Source: Ligilactobacillus hayakitensis DSM 18933 = JCM 14209
GTDB lineage: Bacteria > Bacillota > Bacilli > Lactobacillales > Lactobacillaceae
NCBI RefSeq assembly: GCF_000615845.1
Contig: NZ_BAML01000008.1
Location: 1-64,000, forward strand
DNA length: 64,000 nt
Direction of reading: 5' to 3'
The notes beneath the pieces were generated by a model. It worked only from the letters and a program-made list of their open reading frames with translations. It had not been told where the DNA came from and searched no databases. This document shows, piece by piece, positions 25,820 through 36,214 of the stretch (position 1 is its first letter; every line of letters begins with the position of its first letter). A program made the position numbers and the translations under genes.

Positions 25820-27102
25820 TACTTATCCCCATCTTCTCGATTATCTGTAATAATTTCAATCTTAATTGATAATCCACGTAACTTATCAATAATCCGTTCA
25901 TAACCACGTAAAATGTTATCGGCATTATTAATTACGGTTGTTCCTTTTGACATTAATGCTAATCCTAGTAATGATACCCCAGCACGAATTTCTCCTGCTG
26001 AAACTTCTGAACCAATTAAGGATTCTGAATTCTTAATTGTAATAATGCCATCTTTGCTTGAAATATTGGCACCCATGCTTTGCATTTCTTTGATGTGTAA
26101 AACACGACCAGGATAAAGGGTATCAATAACTTGCGAAGTCCCTTTAGCTTTTAATAATAACGGTGTAATTGGTTGTTGTAAGTCAGTTGCAAACCCTGGA
26201 TAAGGTGCAGTTTTAACTGTTACTGGTGCCAATAAATCTCCCCCAGGAACATAAATACTATCTTCGTTAATTTCTAAACGAACACCCATTTCTTGTAACT
26301 TAGCAATAAATGGATCCAAATGTTCTGTAATAACATTTTTAACTAAAACACCATTTCCATTTGCGGCTGCAAACGCAAGATATGTTCCAGCCTCGATTCT
26401 ATCAGGGATTACTGTATGCGTATTCGTAGCTTTTAGAGAGTCTACACCTTCAATTCGAATAACATCTGTTCCGGCACCACGAATTTTAGCTCCCATATTA
26501 TTTAAGAATGTTGCTAAGTCAACGATTTCTGGTTCTTTAGCAGCATTTTCCATAATAGTTGTTCCTTTCGCCATTACAGCAGCCAATAACACGTTAATTG
26601 TAGCCCCTACAGAAACTAAATCAAAGAAAATACGTGCGCCTTTTAGCCCTTCAGAACCCGCTTTAATATGCACTTTGTTGCCTTCTTCTTCAACAACTGC
26701 TCCTAAAGCCTTAAAACCTTTAATGTGTTGATCGATTGGGCGTGGTCCAATGTCATCTCCCCCAGGAAATCCGACTGTAGCTTCGCCGAATTTACCTAGT
26801 AAAGCTCCCATAAAATAATAAGATGCGCGTAATGAACGAATAGCATCTCCTGGAAGAGGTGCTTTTTTAATTTGAGTAGGGTCAATTTCTAAGACACCAT
26901 GATTAAAATGCGATTCAACATTCATTGAACGTAAAATAATCATCAAATTATGCACATCTAAAATGTCAGGAACAGAATCTAATTTAACCGGTGTTTCAGC
27001 TAAGATAGCTGCTGGGATCAAAGCAACTGCGCTATTTTTAGCACCACCAACAGTTACTTCACCAGTTAACTTCTGTTCCCCTTTTACAATCATTTTTTTC
27101 AT
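25819..27102 (-). CDS. murA: UDP-N-acetylglucosamine 1-carboxyvinyltransferase
   Basis: MurA transfers enolpyruvate from PEP to UDP-GlcNAc, the first committed step of peptidoglycan synthesis. In this 427-residue protein GGAKNSAVAL near the N-terminus contains the substrate lysine, and FPGGDDIGPRPID is the active-site loop. In that loop the catalytic Cys (Cys115 of E. coli) is replaced by Asp, a change known to give fosfomycin resistance in other bacteria. Gram-positive bacteria often have two MurA paralogues; this one, next to rho, would be the second. GAGGA lies six bases before the ATG at 27102, which I prefer over the upstream TTG. Confidence 0.95.
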   Translation of the reverse strand: MKKMIVKGEQKLTGEVTVGGAKNSAVALIPAAILAETPVKLDSVPDILDVHNLMIILRSMNVESHFNHGVLEIDPTQIKKAPLPGDAIRSLRASYYFMGALLGKFGEATVGFPGGDDIGPRPIDQHIKGFKALGAVVEEEGNKVHIKAGSEGLKGARIFFDLVSVGATINVLLAAVMAKGTTIMENAAKEPEIVDLATFLNNMGAKIRGAGTDVIRIEGVDSLKATNTHTVIPDRIEAGTYLAFAAANGNGVLVKNVITEHLDPFIAKLQEMGVRLEINEDSIYVPGGDLLAPVTVKTAPYPGFATDLQQPITPLLLKAKGTSQVIDTLYPGRVLHIKEMQSMGANISSKDGIITIKNSESLIGSEVSAGEIRAGVSLLGLALMSKGTTVINNADNILRGYERIIDKLRGLSIKIEIITDNREDGDK

Positions 27103-27275
27103 CGTCAATCCTCTATCTAATTAAAAATATCATTTATGATTAATTACTAATTTCTTATTAATTTTATCTAAAATACTTATCCTTATTTAAGACAAGTCCT
27201 CATATAATTTTACAGGATTTAGCCTATTCTTTCAATATTTTCTAGTTAATCATCAAAGAATGTTGGAAATTTTAT

Positions 27276-27310
27276 AAAAAAAAAGCTAGGAAAAAAATTC
27301 CTAACTTTTT
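27276..27310 (-). terminator. Terminator of the small conserved gene
   Basis: TAGGAA pairs with TTCCTA, extended by A/T pairs, and is followed on the minus strand by a long T run. Confidence 0.75.
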
Positions 27311-27320
27311 AAATTTACTT

Positions 27321-27509
27321 TTAATGATTAACAACAGTATTAATTACATCAATTTCGTCACCTGTTGGTTTAACTTTCATCGTCTTCAATGCATGAAATC
27401 TTTCAACTGAAAGTCGAACTAATAATGCAAATTCTGCATCTGTCAGATGATTAGATTCTTGATATTGAACTATTTTTTCAGCAAAATCACTTAATTTTCT
27501 TGATTCCAT
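27321..27509 (-). CDS. Small conserved protein, LBP_cg2779-like
   Basis: This 62-residue protein is predicted helical (SRKLSDFAEKIVQYQ and TDAEFALLVRLS) and resembles the short LBP_cg2779 family found in lactobacilli, whose function is unknown. The middle looks like an XRE-type helix-turn-helix fragment (LTDAEFALLVRLSVERFHALK), but the domain is too short to claim DNA binding. GGAGG lies eight bases before the ATG at 27509. It sits alone between pyrG and murA with its own terminator. Confidence 0.65.
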   Translation of the reverse strand: MESRKLSDFAEKIVQYQESNHLTDAEFALLVRLSVERFHALKTMKVKPTGDEIDVINTVVNH

Positions 27510-27578
27510 AATTACTACCTCCAATGCATCTTACATCTTCAGTATAGTCCTAAAATCAAAGATTGACTTAATTAATTT

Positions 27579-29192
<1,614 letters not shown>

Positions 29193-29228
29193 TTAAAAAA
29201 TTATTATATTTATTATTTAGGTAGGACT

Positions 29229-29273
29229 AAAAAACAATTAAGCCCCCTATTCATACATTAGAATAGGGAGCTT
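29229..29273 (-). promoter_or_regulatory. pyrG leader attenuator
   Basis: On the minus strand AAGCTCCCTATTC (29261-29273) pairs with GAATAGGGGGCTT (29240-29252) around an 8-nt loop, followed by a T run. This intrinsic terminator lies in the leader before the pyrG start. Its 5' arm contains CUCCC, able to pair with extra G residues added at the transcript 5' end. Confidence 0.85.
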
Positions 29274-29308
29274 ATTATCCGTTCTTGTACTCCAGATAAA
29301 ACTGAAGT

Positions 29309-29348
29309 GCCCATACTAAATTTTACATATCATCCATTAGTATGTCAA
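29309..29348 (-). promoter_or_regulatory. pyrG promoter with GGGC start
   Basis: TTGACA (29343-29348) and TAAAAT (29320-29325) are 17 bp apart. Seven bases further the sequence is GGGC (29312-29309), which matches the start site used for CTP-dependent reiterative transcription of pyrG in B. subtilis. Confidence 0.85.
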
Positions 29349-29363
29349 GAACATTTTATTTAA

Positions 29364-29933
29364 TTATTCTTCGTCATCATCAAGATCTGTATCAGCGAAT
29401 TCTGTAAGTTGACCTTCGATACCATCTGGTAAGTCATCTTCTTCGTCATCATCACTATCGATTTCACCTAAATCTTTAGTATAATGCTTTAATTCGTGAT
29501 CATCGTCGTCATCGTCATCATAATCGTCATCCATATCTTCTGGATCATCGTCATCATAATCGATAACATCATCGTCGTCGGATACATCGGCCAAGAAGGC
29601 GTTAACTTTCTTACGCTTCTTACGTGGACGTTCATCGTCTTCTTCGTCGTCACCGTGTACGAGTGCTTCGTCAATGGAATCATATGGATACCATGAACGT
29701 AACCCCCATTGGTTATCCCCTAATGAAATGAAACTACCATCAACGTTTAAATCAGTATAGAATTGAGATAAACGTTCACGAATTTCCTCATCTGACTTTC
29801 CAAGATATGCTTGGATTTCATTTGTTAAATCCGCAAAGGCCATCACTTCACCACGCACACTCAAGATTTCGTGTGCGACTTCAATCATTGACAATTCACT
29901 TCTATTTGCATCTTTGAATTTTTCAAGCTCCAA
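29364..29933 (-). CDS. rpoE: RNA polymerase delta subunit
   Basis: Delta binds RNA polymerase in Gram-positive bacteria and promotes recycling and sensitivity to the initiating nucleotide. The N-terminal domain ([23 protein letters not shown]) is the conserved winged fold, and the C-terminal half (about 95-189) is an almost uninterrupted Asp/Glu tail, as expected. Homologues start at the equivalent of LELEKF, so I take the TTG at 29933, preceded by GAAAGGA, rather than an ATG 12 codons upstream. It follows the DUF1934 gene and precedes pyrG, as in other Firmicutes. Confidence 0.93.
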   Translation of the reverse strand: MELEKFKDANRSELSMIEVAHEILSVRGEVMAFADLTNEIQAYLGKSDEEIRERLSQFYTDLNVDGSFISLGDNQWGLRSWYPYDSIDEALVHGDDEEDDERPRKKRKKVNAFLADVSDDDDVIDYDDDDPEDMDDDYDDDDDDDHELKHYTKDLGEIDSDDDEEDDLPDGIEGQLTEFADTDLDDDEE

Positions 29934-29975
29934 ACTAGTACACGTCCTTTCAAACAGTTTACTCTTCATATTACA

Positions 29976-30404
29976 TTAGATTGCGCTAAATTGCAATCTA
30001 ATTTTGTATTCTCCTACCATATTTTCGCCCGAAGATAACATATAATCAATTTTAAATTCACCTTTTACTTCCTCATCATCAATAATTACGTCTAATCTAG
30101 AAGTATTAGTTGTTAACGGAATTACCCCATATGGAGTTCGATAAGCATTTTGAACTTCTTTATCATCCAAAAAAACCATCCGCAAACGCAAATCATCGTT
30201 TGAACGACTTAATTGCACTTCATTTTCTTGACTAACACGCATAGTCACGCGGGATCCATCTTGTTCTTGATAGCGAATATAAGCATTGTTTGCCACTTGC
30301 GCGAAACTTCCAATTAATTCTTCTTGATAAGTTTCAATTTGTCCTTCTTGCTTTTTAATTGTCTGTATTTTTACTTTAATTGTTTTCTCACTTTCAACCG
30401 CCAT
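29976..30404 (-). CDS. DUF1934 (YwiB-like) beta-barrel protein
   Basis: This 142-residue protein has the alternating strand pattern of the DUF1934/YwiB calycin-like barrel family, including an N-terminal KIQTIKKQEG segment, LRMVFLDDKE, a YGVIPL strand and a final GEYKIRLQF strand. Function is unknown. It lies just upstream of rpoE, a conserved position, and is probably co-transcribed with it. AGAAGG precedes the ATG. Confidence 0.8.
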   Translation of the reverse strand: MAVESEKTIKVKIQTIKKQEGQIETYQEELIGSFAQVANNAYIRYQEQDGSRVTMRVSQENEVQLSRSNDDLRLRMVFLDDKEVQNAYRTPYGVIPLTTNTSRLDVIIDDEEVKGEFKIDYMLSSGENMVGEYKIRLQFSAI

Positions 30405-30484
30405 TAATTCGCCTTCTTTTTCTTTATTTATTATTTATATCATATCACTAAACAATGATAAATCATAGAAAGACCGGCATCTTA

Positions 30485-30493
30485 TGCTATAAT
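30485..30493 (+). promoter_or_regulatory. Extended -10 promoter of the HD-hydrolase gene
   Basis: TGCTATAAT (TATAAT at 30488-30493) is a perfect extended -10; the -35 is weak. The element lies 35 bp before the chosen start, which also rules out the longer reading frame beginning at 30492. Confidence 0.65.
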
Positions 30494-30527
30494 GAACACA
30501 AATAAATCTACTTATAGGAGAATGGAT

Positions 30528-31907
30528 ATGCAAGCTGGATACAAAAAACAATTATTACCGATGGAAAAGGTTCTTCGTGATCCGATTCATAATTATATTT
30601 ACATACAACATCAAGTTATTTTAGATTTGATTGATACAAAAGAATTTCAACGTTTACGTCGGATTCGCCAATTAGGAGTGGCTAGCTCCGTTTTTCACGG
30701 CGCCGAACATTCACGCTTCAGTCATTCCGTTGGTGTTTATGAAATAACTCGCAATATTTGTGATTTATTTGAACGTAAATTCCCAAGTCAAAATGCTGAT
30801 GACGGTCTTTGGAATGATGAAGAACGCTTAGTTGCTTTATGCGCCGCTCTTTTACATGATGTTGGACACGGGGCATATTCACATACTTTTGAACATATTT
30901 TCAAAACTAATCATGAAGAAATGACCACTAAAATCATCACTTCTCCTAAAACAGAAGTGAATGCAGTTTTACGCAAAGTCGCTGATGATTTTCCACAAAA
31001 AGTCGCAAGCGTTATCCAAAAAACATATCCTAACCCTCAAGTAGTTCAAATGATTTCTAGTCAAATCGATGCCGATCGCATGGATTACTTATTGCGTGAT
31101 ACTTATTTTACTGGAACTAATTATGGTACTTTTGATTTAACTCGGATTTTACGTGTAATGCGTCCTTACAAAGACGGGATTGCTTTTGATATGAGTGGGA
31201 TGCATGCCGTTGAAGATTATATTGTTAGTCGCTTTCAAATGTATCAACAAGTTTATTTTCACCCAGTTTCACGCTCGATTGAAGTTATTTTAAGCCACCT
31301 TTTAAAGCGTGCCAAACATCTTTACCAACAAAAACAGTTTGATTTACTGGGCGATGTCCACTTATTAGCTCCATTTTTTGAAAATGATTTTAAACTTGAG
31401 GATTACTTGCTGCTTGATGATGGCGTTTTGAACACTTATTTTCTTCATTGGACTCAAAGCAACGATGATATTTTGAGCGACTTAGCGGAAAGATTCTTAT
31501 ATCGTAAGCCGTTTAAATCAGTTAAGGTTTGCGAATCCTCGAAAGTACTACTTCCTAAGTTACGTGATCTCGTTGATAAAGCTGGCTTTAATAGTGAATA
31601 TTACACCGCTACTAACGACAGTTTTGATTTACCATATGATGCTTATAATCCAAAACAAAAAAAGCCACGTACACAAATTGAACTCCAACAAAAAGACGGC
31701 ACTTTAGTTGAATTATCTAAAGTCAGCAGTTTAGTGGGCGCTATTACCGGTAAGGTTTCTGGGGATGAACGCTTCTTTTTCCCTAAAGAAATGCGTGCAA
31801 CTTCAAATCAGTTAGAAATTTTTGAACCCCTTTATCAAGAATTTAATAGTTACGTCCACAACGATAATCTAGTTATGAAAGAAGATATTGAAAATGACAA
31901 AAATTAA
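30528..31907 (+). CDS. HD-domain phosphohydrolase, YwfO/dGTPase-like
   Basis: This 460-residue protein belongs to the HD superfamily group of YwfO and Enterococcus EF1143 dNTP triphosphohydrolases. The metal site is visible as EHSRFSHSVGV (first His), LLHDVGHG (HD pair) and a later DADRMDYLLRD (Asp). KVLRDPIHNYI at the start is the usual opening. Family members hydrolyse (d)NTPs. AGGAG lies seven bases before the ATG at 30528. The downstream HAD gene starts inside its last codons, so the two form an operon. Confidence 0.88.
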   Translation: MQAGYKKQLLPMEKVLRDPIHNYIYIQHQVILDLIDTKEFQRLRRIRQLGVASSVFHGAEHSRFSHSVGVYEITRNICDLFERKFPSQNADDGLWNDEERLVALCAALLHDVGHGAYSHTFEHIFKTNHEEMTTKIITSPKTEVNAVLRKVADDFPQKVASVIQKTYPNPQVVQMISSQIDADRMDYLLRDTYFTGTNYGTFDLTRILRVMRPYKDGIAFDMSGMHAVEDYIVSRFQMYQQVYFHPVSRSIEVILSHLLKRAKHLYQQKQFDLLGDVHLLAPFFENDFKLEDYLLLDDGVLNTYFLHWTQSNDDILSDLAERFLYRKPFKSVKVCESSKVLLPKLRDLVDKAGFNSEYYTATNDSFDLPYDAYNPKQKKPRTQIELQQKDGTLVELSKVSSLVGAITGKVSGDERFFFPKEMRATSNQLEIFEPLYQEFNSYVHNDNLVMKEDIENDKN

Positions 31908-32718
31908 AATGATTGCAACCGACATTGACGGCACGCTTGTAAATGATCAACGTCAATTATCAGAATTCACAATTAACACTTTAAAAAAAGCTCATGAAAA
32001 AGGCGTTAAGATTGTTTTATGTACTGGGCGCCCTTTAAGTGGGGTCAAGCATCTTTTACATGAACTTGGTTTAGACGAATTCAATGATACTTATGTCATT
32101 ACCCATAACGGTGCGCAAGCCCTTAACGCTAAAACTAATGAAGTTGTGTTTAGAAATCTCCTTTCTTTTGATGATTTCAAGGCTCTCAGTCAACTTAGCC
32201 AAGAACTAAAGGTGCATATGCAAACAATCACGACTGACTCAAAGCTTTATGTTAATTCCCAAAATATTGGTAAATATAGTATCTATGATGCTTTTTACAC
32301 TAATATGGACATCATTTATACTCCTGCAGATGAGATGGACCCAGCTTTGCAGATTGCTAAAATCATGTGGGCGGATGAACCCCAAAAAATTGATGCCGCC
32401 CTTGCTTTAATTCCAACTGCAATAAAAGAGCGGTTTGATCTGCTTCGCAGTGAAGAATTCTTTTGTGAATTCATGCATCAAAATGCTTCTAAAGGATATG
32501 CTGCAATTAAACTCGGTGAATTTTTTGGTTTGAAACCTGATGAAATCATGACTGCCGGCGATCAAGATAATGACATGTCCATGATAATCAACGGTGGCTT
32601 CAGTGTTGCGATGGGAAATGCCATCCCAAAAGTTAAAGATGCTGCCGATTACATTACCGACACCAATAATAACGACGGCTTAGCCAAAGCGGTTGAAAAA
32701 TTTGTTTTAAATAACTAA
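31894..32718 (+). CDS. Cof-type HAD-superfamily sugar phosphatase
   Basis: This 274-residue HAD hydrolase of the Cof/IIB group has motif I MIATDIDGTLVN (nucleophile Asp), motif II CTGRP, a conserved Lys in SKGYAAIK, and motif IV GDQDNDMSM. Such enzymes dephosphorylate sugar phosphates or flavin and PLP derivatives; the substrate here is not predictable. The ATG at 31894 overlaps the end of the HD gene by 14 bases, giving translational coupling. A long hairpin terminator follows. Confidence 0.88.
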   Translation: MTKIKMIATDIDGTLVNDQRQLSEFTINTLKKAHEKGVKIVLCTGRPLSGVKHLLHELGLDEFNDTYVITHNGAQALNAKTNEVVFRNLLSFDDFKALSQLSQELKVHMQTITTDSKLYVNSQNIGKYSIYDAFYTNMDIIYTPADEMDPALQIAKIMWADEPQKIDAALALIPTAIKERFDLLRSEEFFCEFMHQNASKGYAAIKLGEFFGLKPDEIMTAGDQDNDMSMIINGGFSVAMGNAIPKVKDAADYITDTNNNDGLAKAVEKFVLNN

Positions 32719-32772
32719 AAAAGGTTTGAAATTAACGCTTCATTTTTATAAGCGTAATTTCAAACCTTTTTA
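32717..32772. terminator. Bidirectional hairpin terminator, possible diverged repeat copy
   Basis: AAAGGTTTGAAATTAACGCTT pairs nearly perfectly with AAGCGTAATTTCAAACCTTT around a T-rich loop, between two convergent genes. The inner arms (GAAATTA-ACG and CGTAATTTC) resemble the dispersed hairpin repeat, but the outer arms (GGTTT) differ. Confidence 0.8.
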
Positions 32773-33534
32773 TTTTTGAATTAATTCTTTATTTTTAATC
32801 CGTCTTCCCATTAAATAAGTGGTCATAACAATTACAAAGATAATTGCAATTGATGAAAATAAGACCTCAATTGATTCGCTCACGAAAATTTTCGAATTAA
32901 GATAATAACCAAACTTGGCATGCATCTTAGCAATCAGGATAAATAAGGCTAAATCGCCTCCGAACATCCCGAAAAATAACGTGTTAAACGTCATCCCCAT
33001 AATTTGAAAACCGATATTTCTCCCACTTTCATATAATTGAGCTAAAGTCATATTAGGATTTTGTTCCATTAGTTCATCTAACCCGCTTGCAACCGCAATT
33101 GCGGCTTCGGCAATCGCACCTAACGTGCTTAAAATCGTAACCGAAATTGTGATACTTTCAAAGTTAATCCCAATTAAAAGATTGAATGCTTCAATTTCTT
33201 CAGATTGCTCTGGACTAAAACCTTGAATTGCCGCAAATTTGTCAAACGGAATAATCATTAATAATAGAACTCCTATTGAAATAACCGTAGCGATAAAAGC
33301 GACGTTCGTTGTTTTTTCTTCATCGTTGCCCATATAAATGGTTGTTGCTACCAACGCTAAGCCCGCAAAAATCGTCACGCCAATTGGCGAAATCCCCACT
33401 GAAATCAAAATGACAGCGACAAATAAAATCACAAAATTCAAGAGCACACTAAAAAAAGAAATTAAACCTTTTTTTCCACCAACAAGCGTCATCAAAACCG
33501 CTAAGATAATGGTTAATAAAAGAATCGAACTCAT
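32770..33534 (-). CDS. YibE/F-family membrane protein (second of pair)
   Basis: This 254-residue protein has six or seven hydrophobic helices. GVTIFAGLALVATTIYMG, the central ATLGAIAEAAIA-like stretch (TLGAIAEAAIAVASG) and GRNIGFQIMGMTFNTLFF are typical of the YibE/F family. The family is uncharacterised; its members occur as tandem pairs or fusions. GGGGGTGAAGG precedes the ATG. It follows its partner by 19 bases and ends at the terminator shared with the HAD gene. Confidence 0.8.
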   Translation of the reverse strand: MSSILLLTIILAVLMTLVGGKKGLISFFSVLLNFVILFVAVILISVGISPIGVTIFAGLALVATTIYMGNDEEKTTNVAFIATVISIGVLLLMIIPFDKFAAIQGFSPEQSEEIEAFNLLIGINFESITISVTILSTLGAIAEAAIAVASGLDELMEQNPNMTLAQLYESGRNIGFQIMGMTFNTLFFGMFGGDLALFILIAKMHAKFGYYLNSKIFVSESIEVLFSSIAIIFVIVMTTYLMGRRIKNKELIQK

Positions 33535-33553
33535 TTGCCTTCACCCCCTAAGA

Positions 33554-34630
33554 TTAGGCACTCAAAGCACTCGCCGATGGTATCACTAATGTAATTCCAA
33601 TTCCTGAAATCAAAGCTTGGACAACTCCTAAAGACATTGTCCATTCGAATGTATAATTTAATGTATTCCCTGTTCTAAAGAACAATACAGCCATCGCTAA
33701 GGCTTCTGTAAAGAAGATTAATAATAAAACATTGATTAAAGGTCCCATAATTGATTTTCCGACAGCTTGCCCTGATTTAAATAATTGCTTGCGACTAATA
33801 TTAGAATCAGTTCTTTTTAATTCAAATAACGTCGAAACAATATCAGTTGCTGCATCCATAACTGCGCCTAATAATCCAATCACGGTCGCACTCATAAAGA
33901 GTTGTTTTGGTGATTGCGTTGCAAAGTCCAATGCTTCATAATGAATCCCTTGATTGTTCGTTAAAGCCAAGGCTATAATTCCAATAATCATCGCAGCACT
34001 TGTTCCAATAAAGATTGAAGAAAAAGTTACTAACCATTGTTTGTTAATTCCAATAACTAAAGCCAAGGATAACGCCAAAAAGACTAGTGCTGACATCGAA
34101 AATAAGCCAAAAATATGATCAATGTTATAATGCACGTCGATTTGAACACACAAAAGAAAAATTATGAAATTTAACCCAACACTCAATAGCGCCAACATGC
34201 CTTTAAAACGCGCCACTAAATAAGTCATTGCAATCAAGGCCCAAATCAACATCAATAAATAAGTGTCCCGCTTATAGTTTGAAATCGTGACATAGGTTTT
34301 ATTTTGATTCTTTTCTAGGTTGACAAACACCTTTTGTCCTTTGAAGAATTGTTGATCATTTCCTCCCGAATAAGAAAAGGTATTCGTTCCGGGATATACT
34401 TGACCGCGGTGTTTACCATTCAACATTTTGAACGTTAACTTCTGATGGGTCTGTTGATCTTTATTTTTAAACTCATCTTCGGTTGTCTCAGGCTGACTAT
34501 TTTTAACTGTCATTACCTGCGCTAGTGGTTGCTGATACCAGCGTTCATTATGTTGGGTAATAAAAAAGATTGCTAAACCGCTTAAAATAATAAGGGTTAT
34601 TTCTAAGATGAAGCGTTTATTTATTTTCAT
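33554..34630 (-). CDS. YibE/F-family membrane protein (first of pair)
   Basis: This 358-residue protein has one N-terminal helix, an extracytoplasmic domain of about 90 residues (about 28-120) with a GKHRGQVYPGTN segment, and then about seven hydrophobic helices with the YibE/F pattern (MSATVIGLLGAVMDAATDI and GQAVGKSIMGPLINVLLL). It matches the longer partner of YibE/F pairs. A role in transport is possible but not shown. GGGAAGTGAG precedes the ATG. It is transcribed with the downstream partner. Confidence 0.8.
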   Translation of the reverse strand: MKINKRFILEITLIILSGLAIFFITQHNERWYQQPLAQVMTVKNSQPETTEDEFKNKDQQTHQKLTFKMLNGKHRGQVYPGTNTFSYSGGNDQQFFKGQKVFVNLEKNQNKTYVTISNYKRDTYLLMLIWALIAMTYLVARFKGMLALLSVGLNFIIFLLCVQIDVHYNIDHIFGLFSMSALVFLALSLALVIGINKQWLVTFSSIFIGTSAAMIIGIIALALTNNQGIHYEALDFATQSPKQLFMSATVIGLLGAVMDAATDIVSTLFELKRTDSNISRKQLFKSGQAVGKSIMGPLINVLLLIFFTEALAMAVLFFRTGNTLNYTFEWTMSLGVVQALISGIGITLVIPSASALSA

Positions 34631-34684
34631 CTTCTCACTTCCCTTCCCTTTTAAAGTACCATTTTATATTCAGAAAAAAAAGCC

Positions 34685-34713
34685 TTGTTGTCTTATTTCT
34701 TACTCATTATAAT
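34685..34713 (+). promoter_or_regulatory. Promoter of birA
   Basis: TTGTTG (34685-34690) and TATAAT (34708-34713) are 17 bp apart, about 23 bp before the birA start. Confidence 0.65.
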
Positions 34714-34735
34714 AAAAAAGAATTGAGGTGTTTTT

Positions 34736-35689
34736 ATGACGACAGAACAAAAGGTTTATCAACTGTTAATTAACCATTCCAATACATATCTTTCTGGCGA
34801 AGAAATTTCTAATCAACTTGGACTTTCAAGAACTGCCATTTGGAAAGCTATCAACAATCTTAAAGATAAAGGCTACGAAATCTTGAGTAAGCCCCGTTTC
34901 GGTTATCAACTTGTGGATAACGGTAAATTAGATGAAAATTTTATCCACAAGTGGATGAAGTCTAATTTCGCGCTTACCTTGTTAGACACAGTAGATTCTA
35001 CTAACACCCAAGCAAAATTACTAGCTGCAGCAGATAAACCACAAGTTATCATCGCTAACGAACAAACTGCTGGTTATGGTAGATACCGCCGTGACTTTAG
35101 CTCACCTAAAAACGATGGCATCTACATGAGTATCCTGTTATCCAACCAACCAGACGAAACTTTAAATCCAGGTTTATTAACAACTGAGACTGCCATGGCA
35201 ATTTATTATGCCATTCAAGAATGTTTCCACATTTCACCTCAAATTAAGTGGGTAAATGACATTTTAATTAATAACAAAAAAATTTGTGGAATCTTAACTG
35301 AAGGTGTTGCTGATTTAGAATCTGGCTATATTTCAAGAATCGTTGTTGGAATTGGCATTAATTATACGACTCCACTTTCAGATTTCCCGCAAGATATTCA
35401 AGATAAAGTCGGCTCTTTAAGAGAACTTGCTAGCAAGCATCATGTATCACGTAATCACTTTATCGCAAGTATTCTTAATCATTTCTCAGTTCTTTATCAA
35501 GACTATCAAGCTGGAGCTTTCATGGATGAATATCGTAAAGCTTCCATCGTAATTGGAAAAGAAGTTACCATCCAACAAGCAAGTAAGACCATCACCGGTA
35601 CGGTCGCTACTATCAATAACGACGGAAATCTAATCTTAACTGATGGACAAATTTTTACTTCTGGTGAAGTTACTAAAATTAGATATTAA
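34736..35689 (+). CDS. birA: Biotin-protein ligase / biotin repressor
   Basis: BirA attaches biotin to the carrier domain of acetyl-CoA carboxylase and, in the bifunctional type, represses biotin genes. This 317-residue protein has an N-terminal winged helix (residues 1-65, LGLSRTAIWKAINNLK), so it is the bifunctional type. The ligase core shows TAGYGRYRRDFSSP (a variant of GRGRRGRxWxSP), IKWVNDILIN and KKICGILTE. The C-terminal domain is present. GAGGTG lies before the ATG. An XRE regulator follows after 22 bases. Confidence 0.93.
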   Translation: MTTEQKVYQLLINHSNTYLSGEEISNQLGLSRTAIWKAINNLKDKGYEILSKPRFGYQLVDNGKLDENFIHKWMKSNFALTLLDTVDSTNTQAKLLAAADKPQVIIANEQTAGYGRYRRDFSSPKNDGIYMSILLSNQPDETLNPGLLTTETAMAIYYAIQECFHISPQIKWVNDILINNKKICGILTEGVADLESGYISRIVVGIGINYTTPLSDFPQDIQDKVGSLRELASKHHVSRNHFIASILNHFSVLYQDYQAGAFMDEYRKASIVIGKEVTIQQASKTITGTVATINNDGNLILTDGQIFTSGEVTKIRY

Positions 35690-35711
35690 ATAATAAGGAC
35701 TGAGTATTTTT

Positions 35712-36050
35712 ATGGATTATATAAACACAATAGGAGAGAATATTCGACATTTTCGCCGTATTCGCGATTTGACTCAGGAAAATTTAGCAGAGGAAACTGG
35801 TCTTTCAGTTAATTTTATTTCATCCGTTGAACGCGGAACAAGAAATATTTCAGTTAACAACTTAATTGCTATTTCAACAGCTTTAGATGTTAATATTTCG
35901 CAACTTGTAGCACAACATAATAATAATCAAATCAATCAATTTTTGCCCACTTTAATCGACGAATTAAATAAATTGCCAATTGATACACAAGATGCACTTA
36001 TCCAAAATTTTATTCAAATAACGAGAATTGCCAGCAACTATGACAAATGA
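35712..36050 (+). CDS. XRE-family transcriptional regulator
   Basis: This 112-residue protein has an N-terminal Cro/CI helix-turn-helix (about 9-64: IRHFRRIRDLTQENLAEETGLSVNFISSVERG) and a C-terminal helical segment of about 45 residues with no recognised domain. It resembles small SinR-like regulators. Its target is unknown. It lies 22 bases after birA and is probably co-transcribed with it. AAGGACTGAG precedes the ATG. Hairpin repeat copy C follows. Confidence 0.8.
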   Translation: MDYINTIGENIRHFRRIRDLTQENLAEETGLSVNFISSVERGTRNISVNNLIAISTALDVNISQLVAQHNNNQINQFLPTLIDELNKLPIDTQDALIQNFIQITRIASNYDK

Positions 36051-36124
36051 TCACATATTTCCATATAACAATAAAGAGGATGAAAAAAAATAACTTCTCT
36101 GAAAAAATATAAAAAAGTTATAAT

Positions 36125-36175
36125 AAAAACCTTAAGGAATTAACGTTTTTGAAAACGTAATTTCTTAAGGTTTTT
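36125..36175. repeat. Dispersed hairpin repeat, copy C
   Basis: A5, CCTTAAGG, AATTAACGTTTT, then AAAACGTAATTTCTTAAGG and T5 form a near-perfect hairpin. It is the best-preserved of the copies and lies between convergent genes (XRE regulator and ABC-F ATPase). Confidence 0.88.
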
Positions 36176-36214
36176 AATTTCTAGACTTTTTTCAGCCTCT
36201 TTTACTAACTTATT

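Noticed and set aside
29496-29696. Plus-strand reading frame rich in Ile and Val opposite rpoE
   Set aside because: It is the mirror of the Asp/Glu-rich tail of the delta subunit; complementing GAT and GAA codons gives Ile and Val codons. There is no SD or family match.
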